Source: JBFELO01 sp041552055
Lineage (GTDB): Bacteria; Acidobacteriota; Thermoanaerobaculia; Thermoanaerobaculales; Sulfomarinibacteraceae
Reading direction: 5' to 3'
DNA: 38,861 nt
Assembly (NCBI GenBank): GCA_041552055.1
Contig: JBFELO010000028.1
Location: forward strand, 1-38,861
Part shown: in pieces, positions 1-9,000 of the stretch
Numbering within the stretch: position 1 is the first letter of the stretch
Layout of the letters: every line of letters starts with the position of its first letter
Translations under genes and position numbers: made by a program
The notes under the pieces: model-generated
Databases searched by the model: none
The model's input: the letters and a program-made list of their open reading frames with translations, nothing else
Told to the model about the DNA's origin: nothing

Positions 1-1
1 C

Positions 2-766
2 GACACCGGGGCCTTGGTCGACATTCGCGACGGGAAGGTGGCCCCCTCGGTCGCCGATCGACAGCGGCTGCAGGCTCTGTATGCCGCGAATCTGGCCTAC
101 AACGATGAGCGATTGGGGCAGCTATTGGAGCAGCTCGAGTCCAGATTTTCGAGGGAGGAGACGCTGTTAGTGGTGACTTCGGACCACGGCGAAGAGCTCT
201 TCGACCACGGGGGGGTCCTGCACGGCTTCACGCTGTACGACGAGATGGTACGGATTCCGCTCATCGTCTGGTGGCCTTCGGAGATCGCACCGAGCAAGGT
301 GGAGAGCAGCACCGACACGCTGGATCTGCACACGACTCTGCGGGCCACCGTGAGCGCCCATCAGCCGCCGGGCATCGGCGGCCGTTCGTTGTGGCCGGCG
401 ATGTCCGGAACGGAGATCGACTCGTCCGAGACCGCGGTCCGATTCGCTTTCGCCGCTGGCGAACGTCCCCTGTACATGGCTCGCTCCGACCGGTGGAAGC
501 TGATACTCGCCCCCGGACGCGGCTTCGACTGGGGCATGGGTCGGGGCCGGGCTCGCACGTTTGACTCCGAGTACCTGTTCGATCTGGAGCAGGACCCCGG
601 AGAGCGGGTCAACGTGGCCGGATCGATCGATCCCGAGGTCGCCTGGCTGCGGTCACGGCTGCGCGCGTGGATCGACGGCTGGCACCGCCACCATCCAGAG
701 GCGGTCGATCCCATCGTCGACGAGGCTACTCGGGAACAGCTGGAGGCCCTCGGCTATGCCGAGTGA
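2..766 (+). CDS. Sulfatase-family hydrolase, C-terminal part (5' truncated by window edge)
   Basis: This is the C-terminal ~254 residues of an alkaline-phosphatase-superfamily sulfatase; the reading frame is open from base 2, so the N-terminus with the formylglycine-forming Cys/Ser motif lies outside the window. The visible signature is VTSDHGEELFDHGG followed by HGFTLYDEMVRIPLIV, the conserved metal-binding Asp-His block and the strand after it in arylsulfatase-like enzymes. A C-terminal block (YLFDLEQDPGERVN) matches the usual 'ELYDLxxDPxExxN' end of the family. It would hydrolyse a sulfate (or phosphate) ester, but the substrate cannot be told. The stop at 764-766 lies 70 bp before the next gene on the same strand. 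Confidence 0.9.
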   Translation, partial: DTGALVDIRDGKVAPSVADRQRLQALYAANLAYNDERLGQLLEQLESRFSREETLLVVTSDHGEELFDHGGVLHGFTLYDEMVRIPLIVWWPSEIAPSKVESSTDTLDLHTTLRATVSAHQPPGIGGRSLWPAMSGTEIDSSETAVRFAFAAGERPLYMARSDRWKLILAPGRGFDWGMGRGRARTFDSEYLFDLEQDPGERVNVAGSIDPEVAWLRSRLRAWIDGWHRHHPEAVDPIVDEATREQLEALGYAE

Positions 767-836
767 AGGGGCCGGGAGGCTCGGGCGCGCCTACAATGGT
801 GGACGTCAGGCACGACTCAAAAGTCGGGAGAGCAGG

Positions 837-1319
837 ATGAGGTGTTCCAGCATTGCGGTTTCGCAGGTGATGGTCGGGCTCCATCGCGTCGGCATCGTCG
901 GGCTGCACGGGGCGTTGGTCGAGGCCGAGCGGTCCGGACTGGAGTCGCGCGAGGCGCTCGTGGATCTCCTTCGCACGCGGCTGGCGCGCGACAACTACAT
1001 CCCGGAGCGCCAGCGTGAGGAGTATGACGTGGCGCTCTGGCGGGAGTACCTTCGCCATCGCGGGGCTGACTTCAGGGAGTTCTTCTCGCCGGTGCAGGTG
1101 ACGGTGCGGGGAGAGCCCGGCGAGGAGCGCGATCGTCTGGTGACGATGGCCACATCGACGTTTGCACACTTCGAGCTGAAGCCCCTCTTTCAGTACGAGC
1201 CACCCCAGCCGGGGGAGAGTGAAGTTCGGCTGCTGATCGGCGAGCACGAGATCGCGAGGGGTTGTCCGTCCGAGGACCGATTCAAGCTGGCGGTCCGCAG
1301 ATCTCTATCCGATTGGTGA
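837..1319 (+). CDS. Conserved-looking hypothetical protein, 160 aa
   Basis: I do not recognise a firm family. The protein begins MRCSSIAVSQVMVGLHRVGI and continues with a mixed alpha/beta pattern: an N-terminal segment RVGIVGLHGALVEAE, a charged helix (RDNYIPERQREEYDVALWREYLR), and a C-terminal half with alternating hydrophobic strands. It has no signal peptide, no membrane segment and no Cys pair. The ATG at 837 is chosen because GGGAG lies about 6 bp upstream and the open frame further 5' overlaps the sulfatase. GC-rich third positions run through the frame. A similar N-terminal pattern occurs in small proteins of deltaproteobacteria, but I cannot assign a function. Confidence 0.6.
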   Translation: MRCSSIAVSQVMVGLHRVGIVGLHGALVEAERSGLESREALVDLLRTRLARDNYIPERQREEYDVALWREYLRHRGADFREFFSPVQVTVRGEPGEERDRLVTMATSTFAHFELKPLFQYEPPQPGESEVRLLIGEHEIARGCPSEDRFKLAVRRSLSDW

Positions 1320-1396
1320 CCCGGCTGATGACGAAGACGGGGCGCGTGACGTCCCGACGCAAACGATCGTCTCTCCCACAGTTTTGAGGAACGACC

Positions 1397-2551
1397 ATGC
1401 CGCGATTTCCCATAACAGACCCCGTTGTAGATCGACTCCCCGGTTCGGTGTTCACGGCGCTGGCGCCGCGCATCGCGTCGCTCAAGGGAGAGGTGTACGC
1501 GCTGCATGCGGGCGACACGTGGCTCGAGCCGGATCCGGCGTTCGACTGTAGAAACGTGGACGCCGTCGAGTCGGTGAGTCCCCACCGCTACAGTAATCCG
1601 CACGGGATTCCACCGTTGTTGCGGGCTCTCGTGGACAAGATCCGTACTCGCAATCGAATCCCGGTCGACGGGACCGACAACGTCCTCGTCACTGCCGGGG
1701 CGACCGGGGCGTTGTACGCGGCCGTCAGAGCGACGATGTCGGCCGGTGACGAGGCGTTGGTGCTGGCGCCCTGTTGGCCGTTCATTCGGGGGGCGGTCGT
1801 GCTGGCTGGAGGCGAGCCGGTAGAGGTTGCGCTGGTCGCCGCATCACCGGACGCGGAGCTCGTGCGATCCGCCCTGGAAAAGAGGCTGACGAAGAGAACA
1901 GCCGCGGTGTACGTCAATACACCGTGCAATCCGACCGGCTGGGCGCTGGGCCCGCCCGTGTTGGAGACGATCGCTGACTTCGCACGCACGCACGACTTGT
2001 GGATCTGGTCGGACGAGGTGTACGAGGACTACACCTACTCGTGCAGCCACCACTCCATAGCCAAACTGGCACCCGAACGAACACTCAGCGTGTTTTCGTT
2101 CTCCAAAGCCTACGGGGTAGCGGGGTATCGCTGCGGCTACCTGGCGGGTCCGCGCGAACCTCTCGCCGCGGCGCGCAGGGCCGCGGCTTACGTCTGGTAC
2201 TCGGTTCCGACGCCCTCCCAGCTGGCGGCGGTCCGTGCACTCGAGTCCGGCGCTGCCTGGCTGGAGCGCGCACGGGAGTCTTACCGAACGGCGGGTGCAG
2301 ATGCCGCCGACAGGCTCGGCCTACCGGCGCCAGAGGGCGGCACCTTCCTGTTTCTGGACGTCGCACCACAGCTGGACGAACGGGGGCTGGCCGGTTTTCT
2401 CGAGGACTGCCTCGACGACAACCTGGTGCTCGCACCTGGGACCAGCTTCGGGCCGAGCTTCGACACCTGGGTGCGGCTGTGTTTCACGTGCGTCGCGCCC
2501 GACGTGGTCCAGCGAGGAGTGGACCGATTGGCACGCCGGATCGGCCGTTGA
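1397..2551 (+). CDS. Class I/II PLP-dependent aminotransferase
   Basis: 384-aa fold-type I aminotransferase of the aspartate aminotransferase family. Visible landmarks are the substrate/PLP loop (TAGATGALYAAV), the NTPCNPTGWAL motif, the DEVYEDYTYS segment that carries the Asp and Tyr contacting the PLP ring, and FSFSKAYGVAGYRCGYLAG, where Lys237 should form the Schiff base. The C-terminal FGPSFDTWVRLCF supplies the substrate-carboxylate Arg. The length is normal for the family. The ATG at 1397 has GAGG about 7 bp upstream. Amino-donor specificity cannot be read from the sequence. No biosynthetic neighbours point to a pathway; it stands between a hypothetical gene and a lipoprotein gene. Confidence 0.92.
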   Translation: MPRFPITDPVVDRLPGSVFTALAPRIASLKGEVYALHAGDTWLEPDPAFDCRNVDAVESVSPHRYSNPHGIPPLLRALVDKIRTRNRIPVDGTDNVLVTAGATGALYAAVRATMSAGDEALVLAPCWPFIRGAVVLAGGEPVEVALVAASPDAELVRSALEKRLTKRTAAVYVNTPCNPTGWALGPPVLETIADFARTHDLWIWSDEVYEDYTYSCSHHSIAKLAPERTLSVFSFSKAYGVAGYRCGYLAGPREPLAAARRAAAYVWYSVPTPSQLAAVRALESGAAWLERARESYRTAGADAADRLGLPAPEGGTFLFLDVAPQLDERGLAGFLEDCLDDNLVLAPGTSFGPSFDTWVRLCFTCVAPDVVQRGVDRLARRIGR

Positions 2552-2643
2552 CCGCCGGCCTCCAAGATGCCCTGTGAACCCAGAAGCTGCGACGGGCATG
2601 ATTCGAGCCGCGCCTTTGTTGTCGATCGCGAGAGGTGGGCGTG

Positions 2644-3249
2644 ATGAAGCTTCCGATGCCGTTGCTGGGCATCCTGGTTGTCGCGGGCGGAATAGGCTGT
2701 TCACAGGAGCCCGGCACGAGCGCCGGTCCGAGTAGATCCGCCGAAGAGTCCCCGATGATCGAAACCGCGCACCGTGAATCCGCGAGTTCGACGCTGCTCC
2801 CGACACCCTTCACCGCAGATGAGATCCGTGCCGAGTGGATCGAGGGCTTCCAGCTCGTTATCGGGCGGCGGTCACCCTCGGAGGAGCGGCTCGAGCGATG
2901 GACCGTGATGAGTGCGGACGAGGATGGAGCGTTGATCGAATATGCCGAGATCGACCCCTTCGGCATCGTGTCCGGTGAGCCCGTGGTCAGGCGAAGTACG
3001 TGGCGAGAGCTTCGGGACCACGCCAGCTTTCGCGCCGATCGCGCGAGCCGGGAACGCGTGGTTCGGATAACCCCCCTCGGCGAGCTCGACGGCTGGTTGT
3101 ACACGGTGCGCGACCTCGAGTCGGGCACGGTCACCGAGTTCTTCTTCGCCGCCGCGATGCCTGGGGCGCCGGTAGAGATGGAAATGCTGGAGGACGGCAA
3201 GATGCTGTTGGCGCTCGAGCAGCTCGAGCGGTACCGACCGGCGGGGTGA
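2644..3249 (+). CDS. Putative lipoprotein, unknown function
   Basis: 201-aa protein with an N-terminal lipoprotein-type signal: MKLPMPLLGILVVAGGIGCS, a hydrophobic core ending in GIGC, giving a plausible lipidated Cys19. The mature part is acidic, with a low-complexity linker (EPGTSAGPSRSAEES) and then a compact alpha/beta domain of roughly 150 residues (IRAEWIEGFQLVIGRRSP and onward). I do not recognise the domain. A GTG at 2635 is in frame, but the ATG at 2644 is better placed relative to AGAGGTGG at 2631-2638. It is followed convergently by the PIN toxin gene, with only 33 bp between them. Confidence 0.7.
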   Translation: MKLPMPLLGILVVAGGIGCSQEPGTSAGPSRSAEESPMIETAHRESASSTLLPTPFTADEIRAEWIEGFQLVIGRRSPSEERLERWTVMSADEDGALIEYAEIDPFGIVSGEPVVRRSTWRELRDHASFRADRASRERVVRITPLGELDGWLYTVRDLESGTVTEFFFAAAMPGAPVEMEMLEDGKMLLALEQLERYRPAG

Positions 3250-3282
3250 ACCGTCTCGCGCGAGGGCGACGAACAACGTCGG

Positions 3283-3687
3283 CTAGTTCATCCAGTTTTC
3301 GACCTGAAGTTCGGGGATCTGATCGTAGGGTCCGGTCTCACCGGTCGCCAGTACCGCACCGTGGTGGAGGCAGATGGCGGCGATTCGCAGCTCTGCGTCG
3401 GGGATCACCACACCCTTGCGCTCGAGTTCGTCCGCGAGCCTGCCGTAGGTCTCCGCCGCTGCCCGGTCGAACGAGAGCAGGCGGATGTTGGGCCACACGC
3501 GGGTTCGCAGAACGGCCAGCAGCCGAGAGGGGCTGCGCGCGCGCAGGGCACCGCGCACCAACTCGCCGACCGTGATCGTGGTCGTCGCCTGGTCGTCGGG
3601 ATCGATGTCGGCGACCCTTCGGATCAGACCGAGCGGCGGAGAGGGTCCCATGATGCTGGAGATGATATCGGTGTCGAAGACGATCAT
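3283..3687 (-). CDS. vapC: PIN-domain toxin (VapC-like ribonuclease)
   Basis: 134-aa PIN-domain protein, the size of VapC toxins. The acidic metal-binding set is visible: Asp5 (MIVFDTD), Glu42 (TVGELVRG), Asp97 (VIPDAELRIAA), and Glu117/Asp122 in ATGETGPYDQI at the usual fourth position. VapC toxins are Mg-dependent endoribonucleases that cut tRNA or rRNA; the target here is unknown. Its ATG overlaps the stop of the upstream antitoxin gene (ATGA), so translation is probably coupled. All expected active-site residues are present, so there is no sign of decay. Confidence 0.9.
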   Translation of the reverse strand: MIVFDTDIISSIMGPSPPLGLIRRVADIDPDDQATTTITVGELVRGALRARSPSRLLAVLRTRVWPNIRLLSFDRAAAETYGRLADELERKGVVIPDAELRIAAICLHHGAVLATGETGPYDQIPELQVENWMN

Positions 3688-3959
3688 GAGGTTCCGTCCT
3701 CATCGCCATCACGGTGCGGTCGAACCGAGGCCAGGAACCCATCGACGTCCTGAAAATCCTCCCAGATCCCGGCGGCCGCGGTCAGGCCCCGTCTCGGGCA
3801 GGTTTCGCGGTCAGCCTCCTCGATCTCGGCCACGGGAACGAGCGCGGCGACTGGCCGCCCGCGTCGACGGATCTCGATCCTCTCTCCGTTGAGCTCCACC
3901 CGGCTCAAAAGTTCCGAGAAGCGGCGCTTGAGCTCAGCGACTCCGAGTTCTTCGTGCAT
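3684..3959 (-). CDS. Phd/YefM-type antitoxin of the PIN toxin
   Basis: 91-aa antitoxin. The N-terminal half (ELGVAELKRRFSELLSRVE, then GERIEIRRRGRPVAALVPV) is the Phd/YefM DNA-binding fold, and the acidic C-terminal tail (WEDFQDVDGFLASV) is the part that usually wraps the PIN toxin. The ATG at 3957-3959 is chosen because a strong GAGGAGGT lies 6 bp upstream; longer open frame 5' of it reads through the operator. It overlaps the toxin gene by 4 bp. By analogy it neutralises the toxin and represses its own promoter through the palindrome at 3975-4001. Confidence 0.9.
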   Translation of the reverse strand: MHEELGVAELKRRFSELLSRVELNGERIEIRRRGRPVAALVPVAEIEEADRETCPRRGLTAAAGIWEDFQDVDGFLASVRPHRDGDEDGTS

Positions 3960-3974
3960 GCAGACCTCCTCGTT

Positions 3975-4001
3975 AAATGTCATTATGACATAATGACATT
4001 T
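3975..4001. promoter_or_regulatory. Perfect 27-bp palindrome, probable operator of the toxin-antitoxin operon
   Basis: AAATGTCATTATG, a single central base, then CATAATGACATTT: 13-bp arms with no mismatch. It lies 15 bp upstream of the antitoxin start codon and overlaps the predicted -10 box and spacer. That is the layout expected for autorepression by the antitoxin or the toxin-antitoxin complex. Confidence 0.85.
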
Positions 4002-4010
4002 CATGATCAA
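3982..4010 (-). promoter_or_regulatory. Predicted sigma-70 promoter of the toxin-antitoxin operon
   Basis: On the minus strand TTGATC (4005-4010) is followed after exactly 17 bp by CATAAT (3982-3987), close to TTGACA-N17-TATAAT. The stretch is AT-rich compared with its surroundings. The -10 box sits inside the palindrome, so repressor binding would block polymerase. Confidence 0.7.
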
Positions 4011-4061
4011 GTCGCGTGCGGTGAAGTTCTCGGTTCGCCCGTCGAGCCGCTTGGGGATTGC

Positions 4062-4109
4062 GAGACGGAGATGCGGACGAAGACGAAGATTCAGACCAAA
4101 ACGAAGAAG
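4062..4109. repeat. Degenerate hexanucleotide tandem repeat (about 8 units)
   Basis: Period-6 array with the pattern NNGACG/AAGACG: GAGACG GAGATG, then CGGACG, AAGACG, AAGATT, CAGACC, AAAACG, AAGAAG. It begins about 60 bp beyond the operator palindrome and stops 26 bp before the end of the acetyltransferase gene. It is one of several purine-rich hexamer arrays in this window. Confidence 0.6.
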
Positions 4110-4135
4110 GAGGTCCCTCGCCGTGGGGAGAGAGC

Positions 4136-4957
4136 TCAACCGGACTCGGGTTCGGGAACCCAGTTGGCGCGGGTATGGCTGAGCCGGAATCCGGCGCGGA
4201 GAATGTTGCGGTACGAGTGTTGCGGATCTCCCGCGACCGCCTCTCCGGTAGCGGTCACCATCGATCGAACGCCGAGAACGATGGCGTCCGCGATCCTCCG
4301 GGCGAGCAGGACGCCTTGGCTACCACGCCTTCGGTACTCGGGCGATGTGGCGGCCCAGTCGAACCACGCGACGCCGTCGAGGACACGCAAGGCTGCGCAT
4401 CCGGCCGCTTCACCGTGGTCGAAGCTGAGGTAGACGCGCCAGCCGGGACGACCGACCAGGCCGGCCAGCACGAGGTGCCAGGGCGGACCCAGGCCGAACC
4501 CTTGTGCGGCGATACGCCCGAACTGCTCCGCATGCTCTGGCCCGATGTGGCGGACCTCGAGGTCACTGTCGAGCTGCGGTGGCGGCTGGGTGCCCCGCAC
4601 GAACTTTGCCCAGGCCCGAGAGTAGGGCGTCAGTCCGGCGCTCTCGAACCACCCCGGAAGCTGACACGGCTCGGCGCTTGGATCCAGGTGCACGAAGTAG
4701 CGCGCGAGGCCGGCGGCCGAGTACCGGGACACGATCTCGGCAACCGCCTCGGCCCGCGCGGCGTGCTCGACGCCCAGGCCGATCGTACGGTTGACCAGGA
4801 TGGTGGGACCGTTCACGGCGGTCGACACCAGCGCTCCGCCGATCGTCTCGAGGTGGAGGCCGAGCTGCCGTGTGACCTCGGTGGGGGCGGCCGCGTGAAG
4901 GTCGGCGAGCGCGGCGCGCTCCACTCGTTCCGCTGCGATGATGGTCGCTGTGTCCAT
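4136..4957 (-). CDS. GNAT-family N-acetyltransferase
   Basis: 273-aa protein with a C-terminal GNAT domain (about residues 130-270): LEVRHIGPEHAEQFGRIAAQ opens the fold, and ATSPEYRRRGSQGVLLARRI carries the acetyl-CoA pyrophosphate loop (RRRGSQG). The N-terminal ~130 residues also look GNAT-like (VEHAARAEAVAEIVSRYSAAG, then GWFESAGLTPYSRAW, a typical GNAT C-terminal strand), so this may be a tandem or degenerate-plus-active GNAT protein. The start at 4957 follows AAAGGAG with 8-bp spacing; the in-frame extension upstream has no ribosome-binding site. It is followed by the toxin-antitoxin operon in the same direction after 176 bp. The substrate is unknown. Confidence 0.85.
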   Translation of the reverse strand: MDTATIIAAERVERAALADLHAAAPTEVTRQLGLHLETIGGALVSTAVNGPTILVNRTIGLGVEHAARAEAVAEIVSRYSAAGLARYFVHLDPSAEPCQLPGWFESAGLTPYSRAWAKFVRGTQPPPQLDSDLEVRHIGPEHAEQFGRIAAQGFGLGPPWHLVLAGLVGRPGWRVYLSFDHGEAAGCAALRVLDGVAWFDWAATSPEYRRRGSQGVLLARRIADAIVLGVRSMVTATGEAVAGDPQHSYRNILRAGFRLSHTRANWVPEPESG

Positions 4958-5036
4958 GGCGTTGCTCCTTTCTTCGTCTGGCCGGAAGGAGGGTCCCCGG
5001 ACGGCCCGTGCGGGCACCGGTCGCTCTCTAGGGCGC

Positions 5037-5816
5037 TCAGGCCGCCTCCTGCGCAGCCTCGCGTGTCGGAGCGGCGACGGGCGCGCGGTCGGGTGTCGTG
5101 ACGTCGCGGCCGATCAACATCTCGCCGATTCGGCTGGATGCACCGTCGTAGAATCCGGCCTCTCGGTCGAAGGTGGCGGGGTTGTTGAACGTCCCGAACA
5201 CGATGTCCCACAGCGGCAGGTCGGAGTAGTTGTACCTGTGGACCCCTCGCTCGTGGTGGATGCAGTGGCTCTCGGGTCGCTGGATGAGATATCCGAGCCA
5301 GCGGGGAGTCTTGATGGTGGCGTGCTGGAACATGGCGTTGAAGACCAGGAAGGCCCCGGCGATCGCGCCGGCCTCGGCGGACAGGCCGAGCAGCGGGAAG
5401 AAAACCAGGCTGCTCCAGGTGGTGAAGAAGAAGGTATCGACCGGGTGCAAATAGTAGGCGCCGAAAGCATCGACGCTCTCCGCGCTGTGGTGCATCTGAT
5501 GGGCCCATCGCCACAGCAGGTCCGAGTCGTGAGCGGTGCGGTGGTACCAGTAATGGACGAGCTCGTACACCAGGATGCCGACCAGGGCTCCGCCCGCGAT
5601 GCCGAGCTTCTGTCCGTTGAACAGACTGATACCGTCGAGCACATTCCCCCAGAACAGCGTCACCGCGATCGACAGTGCGAATGTCAGCGTCGTGACGACC
5701 GTGGCCCGCAGCCGCCACAACTTCGTGGTCGAGAAACTCCGGCGGCGGACGATCAGGTCCAGAAGGATGAAGCCGGGAAGGCAGGCGAGTCCGACGTATT
5801 CGATGATTCCGGCCAT
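5037..5816 (-). CDS. Sterol desaturase / fatty acid hydroxylase superfamily membrane protein
   Basis: 259-aa integral membrane di-iron enzyme. The histidine clusters of the superfamily are complete: HRTAH (92-96), HQMHH (106-110), His124 (YYLHPVD), His165, HCIHH (184-188) and His193. At least four hydrophobic segments surround them. Members hydroxylate or desaturate sterols, fatty acids, carotenoids or sphingoid lipids with O2; the substrate here is not determinable. The start at 5816 (MAGIIEYVGL) has AAAGGGGA about 7 bp upstream; a longer in-frame start lacks a site. The C-terminal tail is Ala/Thr-rich and probably disordered. The acetyltransferase gene lies upstream in the window but downstream in transcription, 79 bp away. 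Confidence 0.88.
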   Translation of the reverse strand: MAGIIEYVGLACLPGFILLDLIVRRRSFSTTKLWRLRATVVTTLTFALSIAVTLFWGNVLDGISLFNGQKLGIAGGALVGILVYELVHYWYHRTAHDSDLLWRWAHQMHHSAESVDAFGAYYLHPVDTFFFTTWSSLVFFPLLGLSAEAGAIAGAFLVFNAMFQHATIKTPRWLGYLIQRPESHCIHHERGVHRYNYSDLPLWDIVFGTFNNPATFDREAGFYDGASSRIGEMLIGRDVTTPDRAPVAAPTREAAQEAA

Positions 5817-5982
5817 TTTCAGTCCCCTTTCGTTTTTCAATCGTTTACGTCTCGGTGCCGCTGATTCGACGCCGTACACACAAGGGGCGTGATTTTTCGT
5901 GGAACAGTGTTCCGTGGCTGGTCAGGCGGGTGTTCCGTCAGACTTCAGAAACTGTGTCGAATCCGATGCCGCTACGCTTGTC

Positions 5983-6018
5983 GGGGACGGGAACGGTAAC
6001 GGGAACGGGGACGGAGAC
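5983..6018. repeat. Hexanucleotide tandem repeat GGNRAC (6 units)
   Basis: GGGGAC GGGAAC, then GGTAAC, GGGAAC, GGGGAC, GGAGAC in perfect period-6 register. It lies between the hydroxylase start and the end of the large AAA/TPR gene. The same units recur at 38272-38295 and, inverted, at 38183-38194. Confidence 0.7.
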
Positions 6019-6048
6019 GGAGGAGAGTCTCCGCGAAAACTCAACCGA

Positions 6049-9000
6049 TTACGACGGATCGTACACGCAGAAGGTCCCTGTCTTCACGGCCCACTCCAGG
6101 TGACGGCCGGCCGCGGGGGACTGCTCCGCGATCCGCGCGATCGCGTCCTTCAACCGCCGCTGAACGTTGACCCGGGCCCGCTCCGAGGCTGACTTCGACC
6201 GCCTCTGCCGGCCCCCCAGGCCGAACGCCTGGGACAGCTCTGCTGCGATGCTGTCCAGCTCCTCCCTCGCCCTGGCCGCGCGCGCCGGGTCGTTCCACTC
6301 CTCGGCCTCCTCGATCTCGGCTCGCAGGGCTTCGATTCGTCGTTGGTACTGGGTGCGAGCCTTCGCGTCGAGGACCTCGCCCGCGTCACCGGCATCGACG
6401 GCCACGGATGCATCCTTGCCGCCGGACAGGTCGAGAACGTGGAACTCCCTGCCCGGGTTTTCGACAAGGCGGGCGAGCATTTGAACGCCCTTGACGTCCT
6501 TGACGCGAAACCGTTCGTCATCACACTCGCCGCTCCAGGTTTCCCCGTCTCGCTCGAGGTGGAGGCAGTGGACGACCGGTACGCCGGCCACGGCCGCGGA
6601 TCCGGCAGACACCGGCGTCGGCGGCTCGGCCATCGAGGTTTCGAGCGCATCGATGTGCTCGAGTAGCCCGGGCATGTCGAGGGTAGCGGCCGTGGAACGG
6701 GCGCCGTCGAGCAGGGACCGGGCCCGTTCCTCCTCCCCGGTCCCGCCGCGTCGGACGAGCGAACGGGCGTGCTCGTACGCCGTTCTCGCGACCATCGGCG
6801 TGGCACCCTGCGCTCGCGCCTGATCGAGCGCGGCAGCGAACAACCGATCCGCCTCGCCGGCGTCGCCGAGGCCGTCGGCAATCAGGGCGAGCACCCGACT
6901 GACCGGCCCCTCCCACACCATTCCGAGCAGACCCCAGTGGACGAAGTGGACCTCCTTGTCGGCCAGACGCGGACCGATCCTGGCGAGCGAAACGCGGTCG
7001 CCACGAGCGGCCGCCATCTCGGCGAGATGGCACAGAGTCTGTGGGTCGCTCAGTCGTAAGGCCTCGTCCAACAGGGCGTCGTCCACGACCGGCCATTGCG
7101 TGTCGGGCTGTTCGATCCGCGCCAGCAGCGTGCCCACGGTGGCCGCGATGTAGACCGGTGCGTGGGGGATTCCGCGCCAAGCCCGTTCGAGTCCTTCCCG
7201 CAGCTCTGGGAGCTCGTGATGCAGCTCCCGCGACCTCGTCAGCTCGAATCGCTGGAACAGCAGCGTTCGATCGGCGTTCGGATCCTGGGTGCGTGCCGCG
7301 TATCCGCGTGCGTCGTCGAGGTGATGCTTCGCCTCGGCGAATCGGCCGCTCATGGTGGACCGCATGGTTCGGAAAGCCGACACGGGCCAGCGATGGTGCG
7401 GCAGGGACGTCGTCTCCGCGATCCGTGCGCAGGCTTCGATTGCCGTGTCCGCCAACGTGAGCCGCCCGAGTTCCACGGCGTCGATGACCAACCTCATGTG
7501 GCCGCGATACTCCTCGATCGGATCATCGGCTTCGCGGGCCAGCCGCACGTGCTCCTGGTTGAGGCCGAGACGCTCCTCCGGGTCGCCCAGGTCCATCATG
7601 GCCGAGACAGCTGCGCGGATGGACTTCAGCAGCGTCCCCGGCTTGCCGATCCGCCGCGCCATCTCGATGGCATCCCTCGCCAGTTGGATCGGTTGCCGTG
7701 GGTCGGGGGCGGGCTGAAGGGCCGAAGCCAGCCGGGCCAGCGTGCGTGCACGAAGGTCGCTCTCCGCATCGCCGAGAGCCTCGAGAGCCCCTTCGAGAAG
7801 GGACACGAGAGTCCGATCGACCTGGCCGTACACGAACACGCTGCCGTAGGCCAGGGCCGCCTGCACCATCATCTCGGTCTCTCCCAGGTCGCGGGCCAGC
7901 CACGCCGCACTGCGACAGCTCTCTCGACCGGCATCGACCGCACCGGCCCTGAGCTGGGCCTTCCCGAGCTCGAGCAACAGCGCACAGCGTTGTCGGGCAT
8001 CCGGGTCCGGTACTTGATCCAGCAGGTCGGTCGCCCTGGTAAGCAACGTTGCCGCGTCGTCGAACGCGAGCTGGTCCGAGGCCTGCTCGGCCGCGTGTAT
8101 CGTGGCGTCCAACGCGCGCGCGCGCGCCCCGGGGCCGGCCTCTGCGAGGTGGTAGGCGAGCTCCGACCAGGGTGGCTGGCCCGAGCGGTCCGCGCGGCGC
8201 TCGAGAACCTCGGCCCACCGCAGGTGGAGATCGTGCCTCCGGTCGCCGGCGAGGCCGGCGTAGAACACCTCCCTGATCAAGATGTGTGCGAAGCGGTGGC
8301 GACCGATCCCCGCCTCGTCGACGACCGCGGCCCGGGTGGCCTCCAACATCGTATCTTCGATGGAGGTGGATTCGACGCCCGTCATCTCGGCAAGATCGGA
8401 GGCGAGGAACTCGCGCCCGAGGATCGACGCCGACTCGAGGACATCCCGAGCGTCGTCTGACAGCGCGGCGATCCGCTCTCGGATCGTGGCCTTGATCGTG
8501 TCGGGGACAGTGATCGTCACGGTGCCATCCGTGACACCGCCGAGCTCGCCACGAATACGCAGGAGATTGACGATTTCGCCGAGATACAGCGGGTTACCCT
8601 CGGTGGCCGTGGCGATGGTCTCGACCGAACTGGGCGAGGGCGGACCGTCGGTGACCCGCTCCAGGTACTCCGCGATGTCGTCGCGGGTGAGCCGGTGCAG
8701 GCGGATCTCGTGCGCATCGCGGGCCACCTTGATCAGCAACGAGCCGGTCTCGCACCGGTGGGTTTCTGTAGCTCGGTAGGTCCCTATCACCATCACCCGC
8801 ATGGATCGAATCTGACCCTTGAGAAAGTCGAGCAGCAGGATCGAGGTCGGATCGGCCACATGGAGATCCTCGAGGATCAGAATCAGCGGGACGCGCTCGG
8901 AGAAGACCCGGAGCACGGAGACCACGGCATCCATGAGCTGGAATCGTGCCTGCTCCGGCTCCAGATGTTGTGCCTTGGCGGCCCGTCCGAGGTCGCCGAC

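Noticed and set aside
4062..6018. CRISPR array at the hexamer repeats
   Set aside because: The repeat units are 6 bases in direct tandem with no unique spacers, so they are microsatellite-like, not CRISPR.
5855..6103. Small plus-strand frames around the GGNRAC repeat
   Set aside because: The predicted Gly/Asn/Asp-rich or Thr-rich stretch is simply the translated hexamer repeat; there is no start site or domain.
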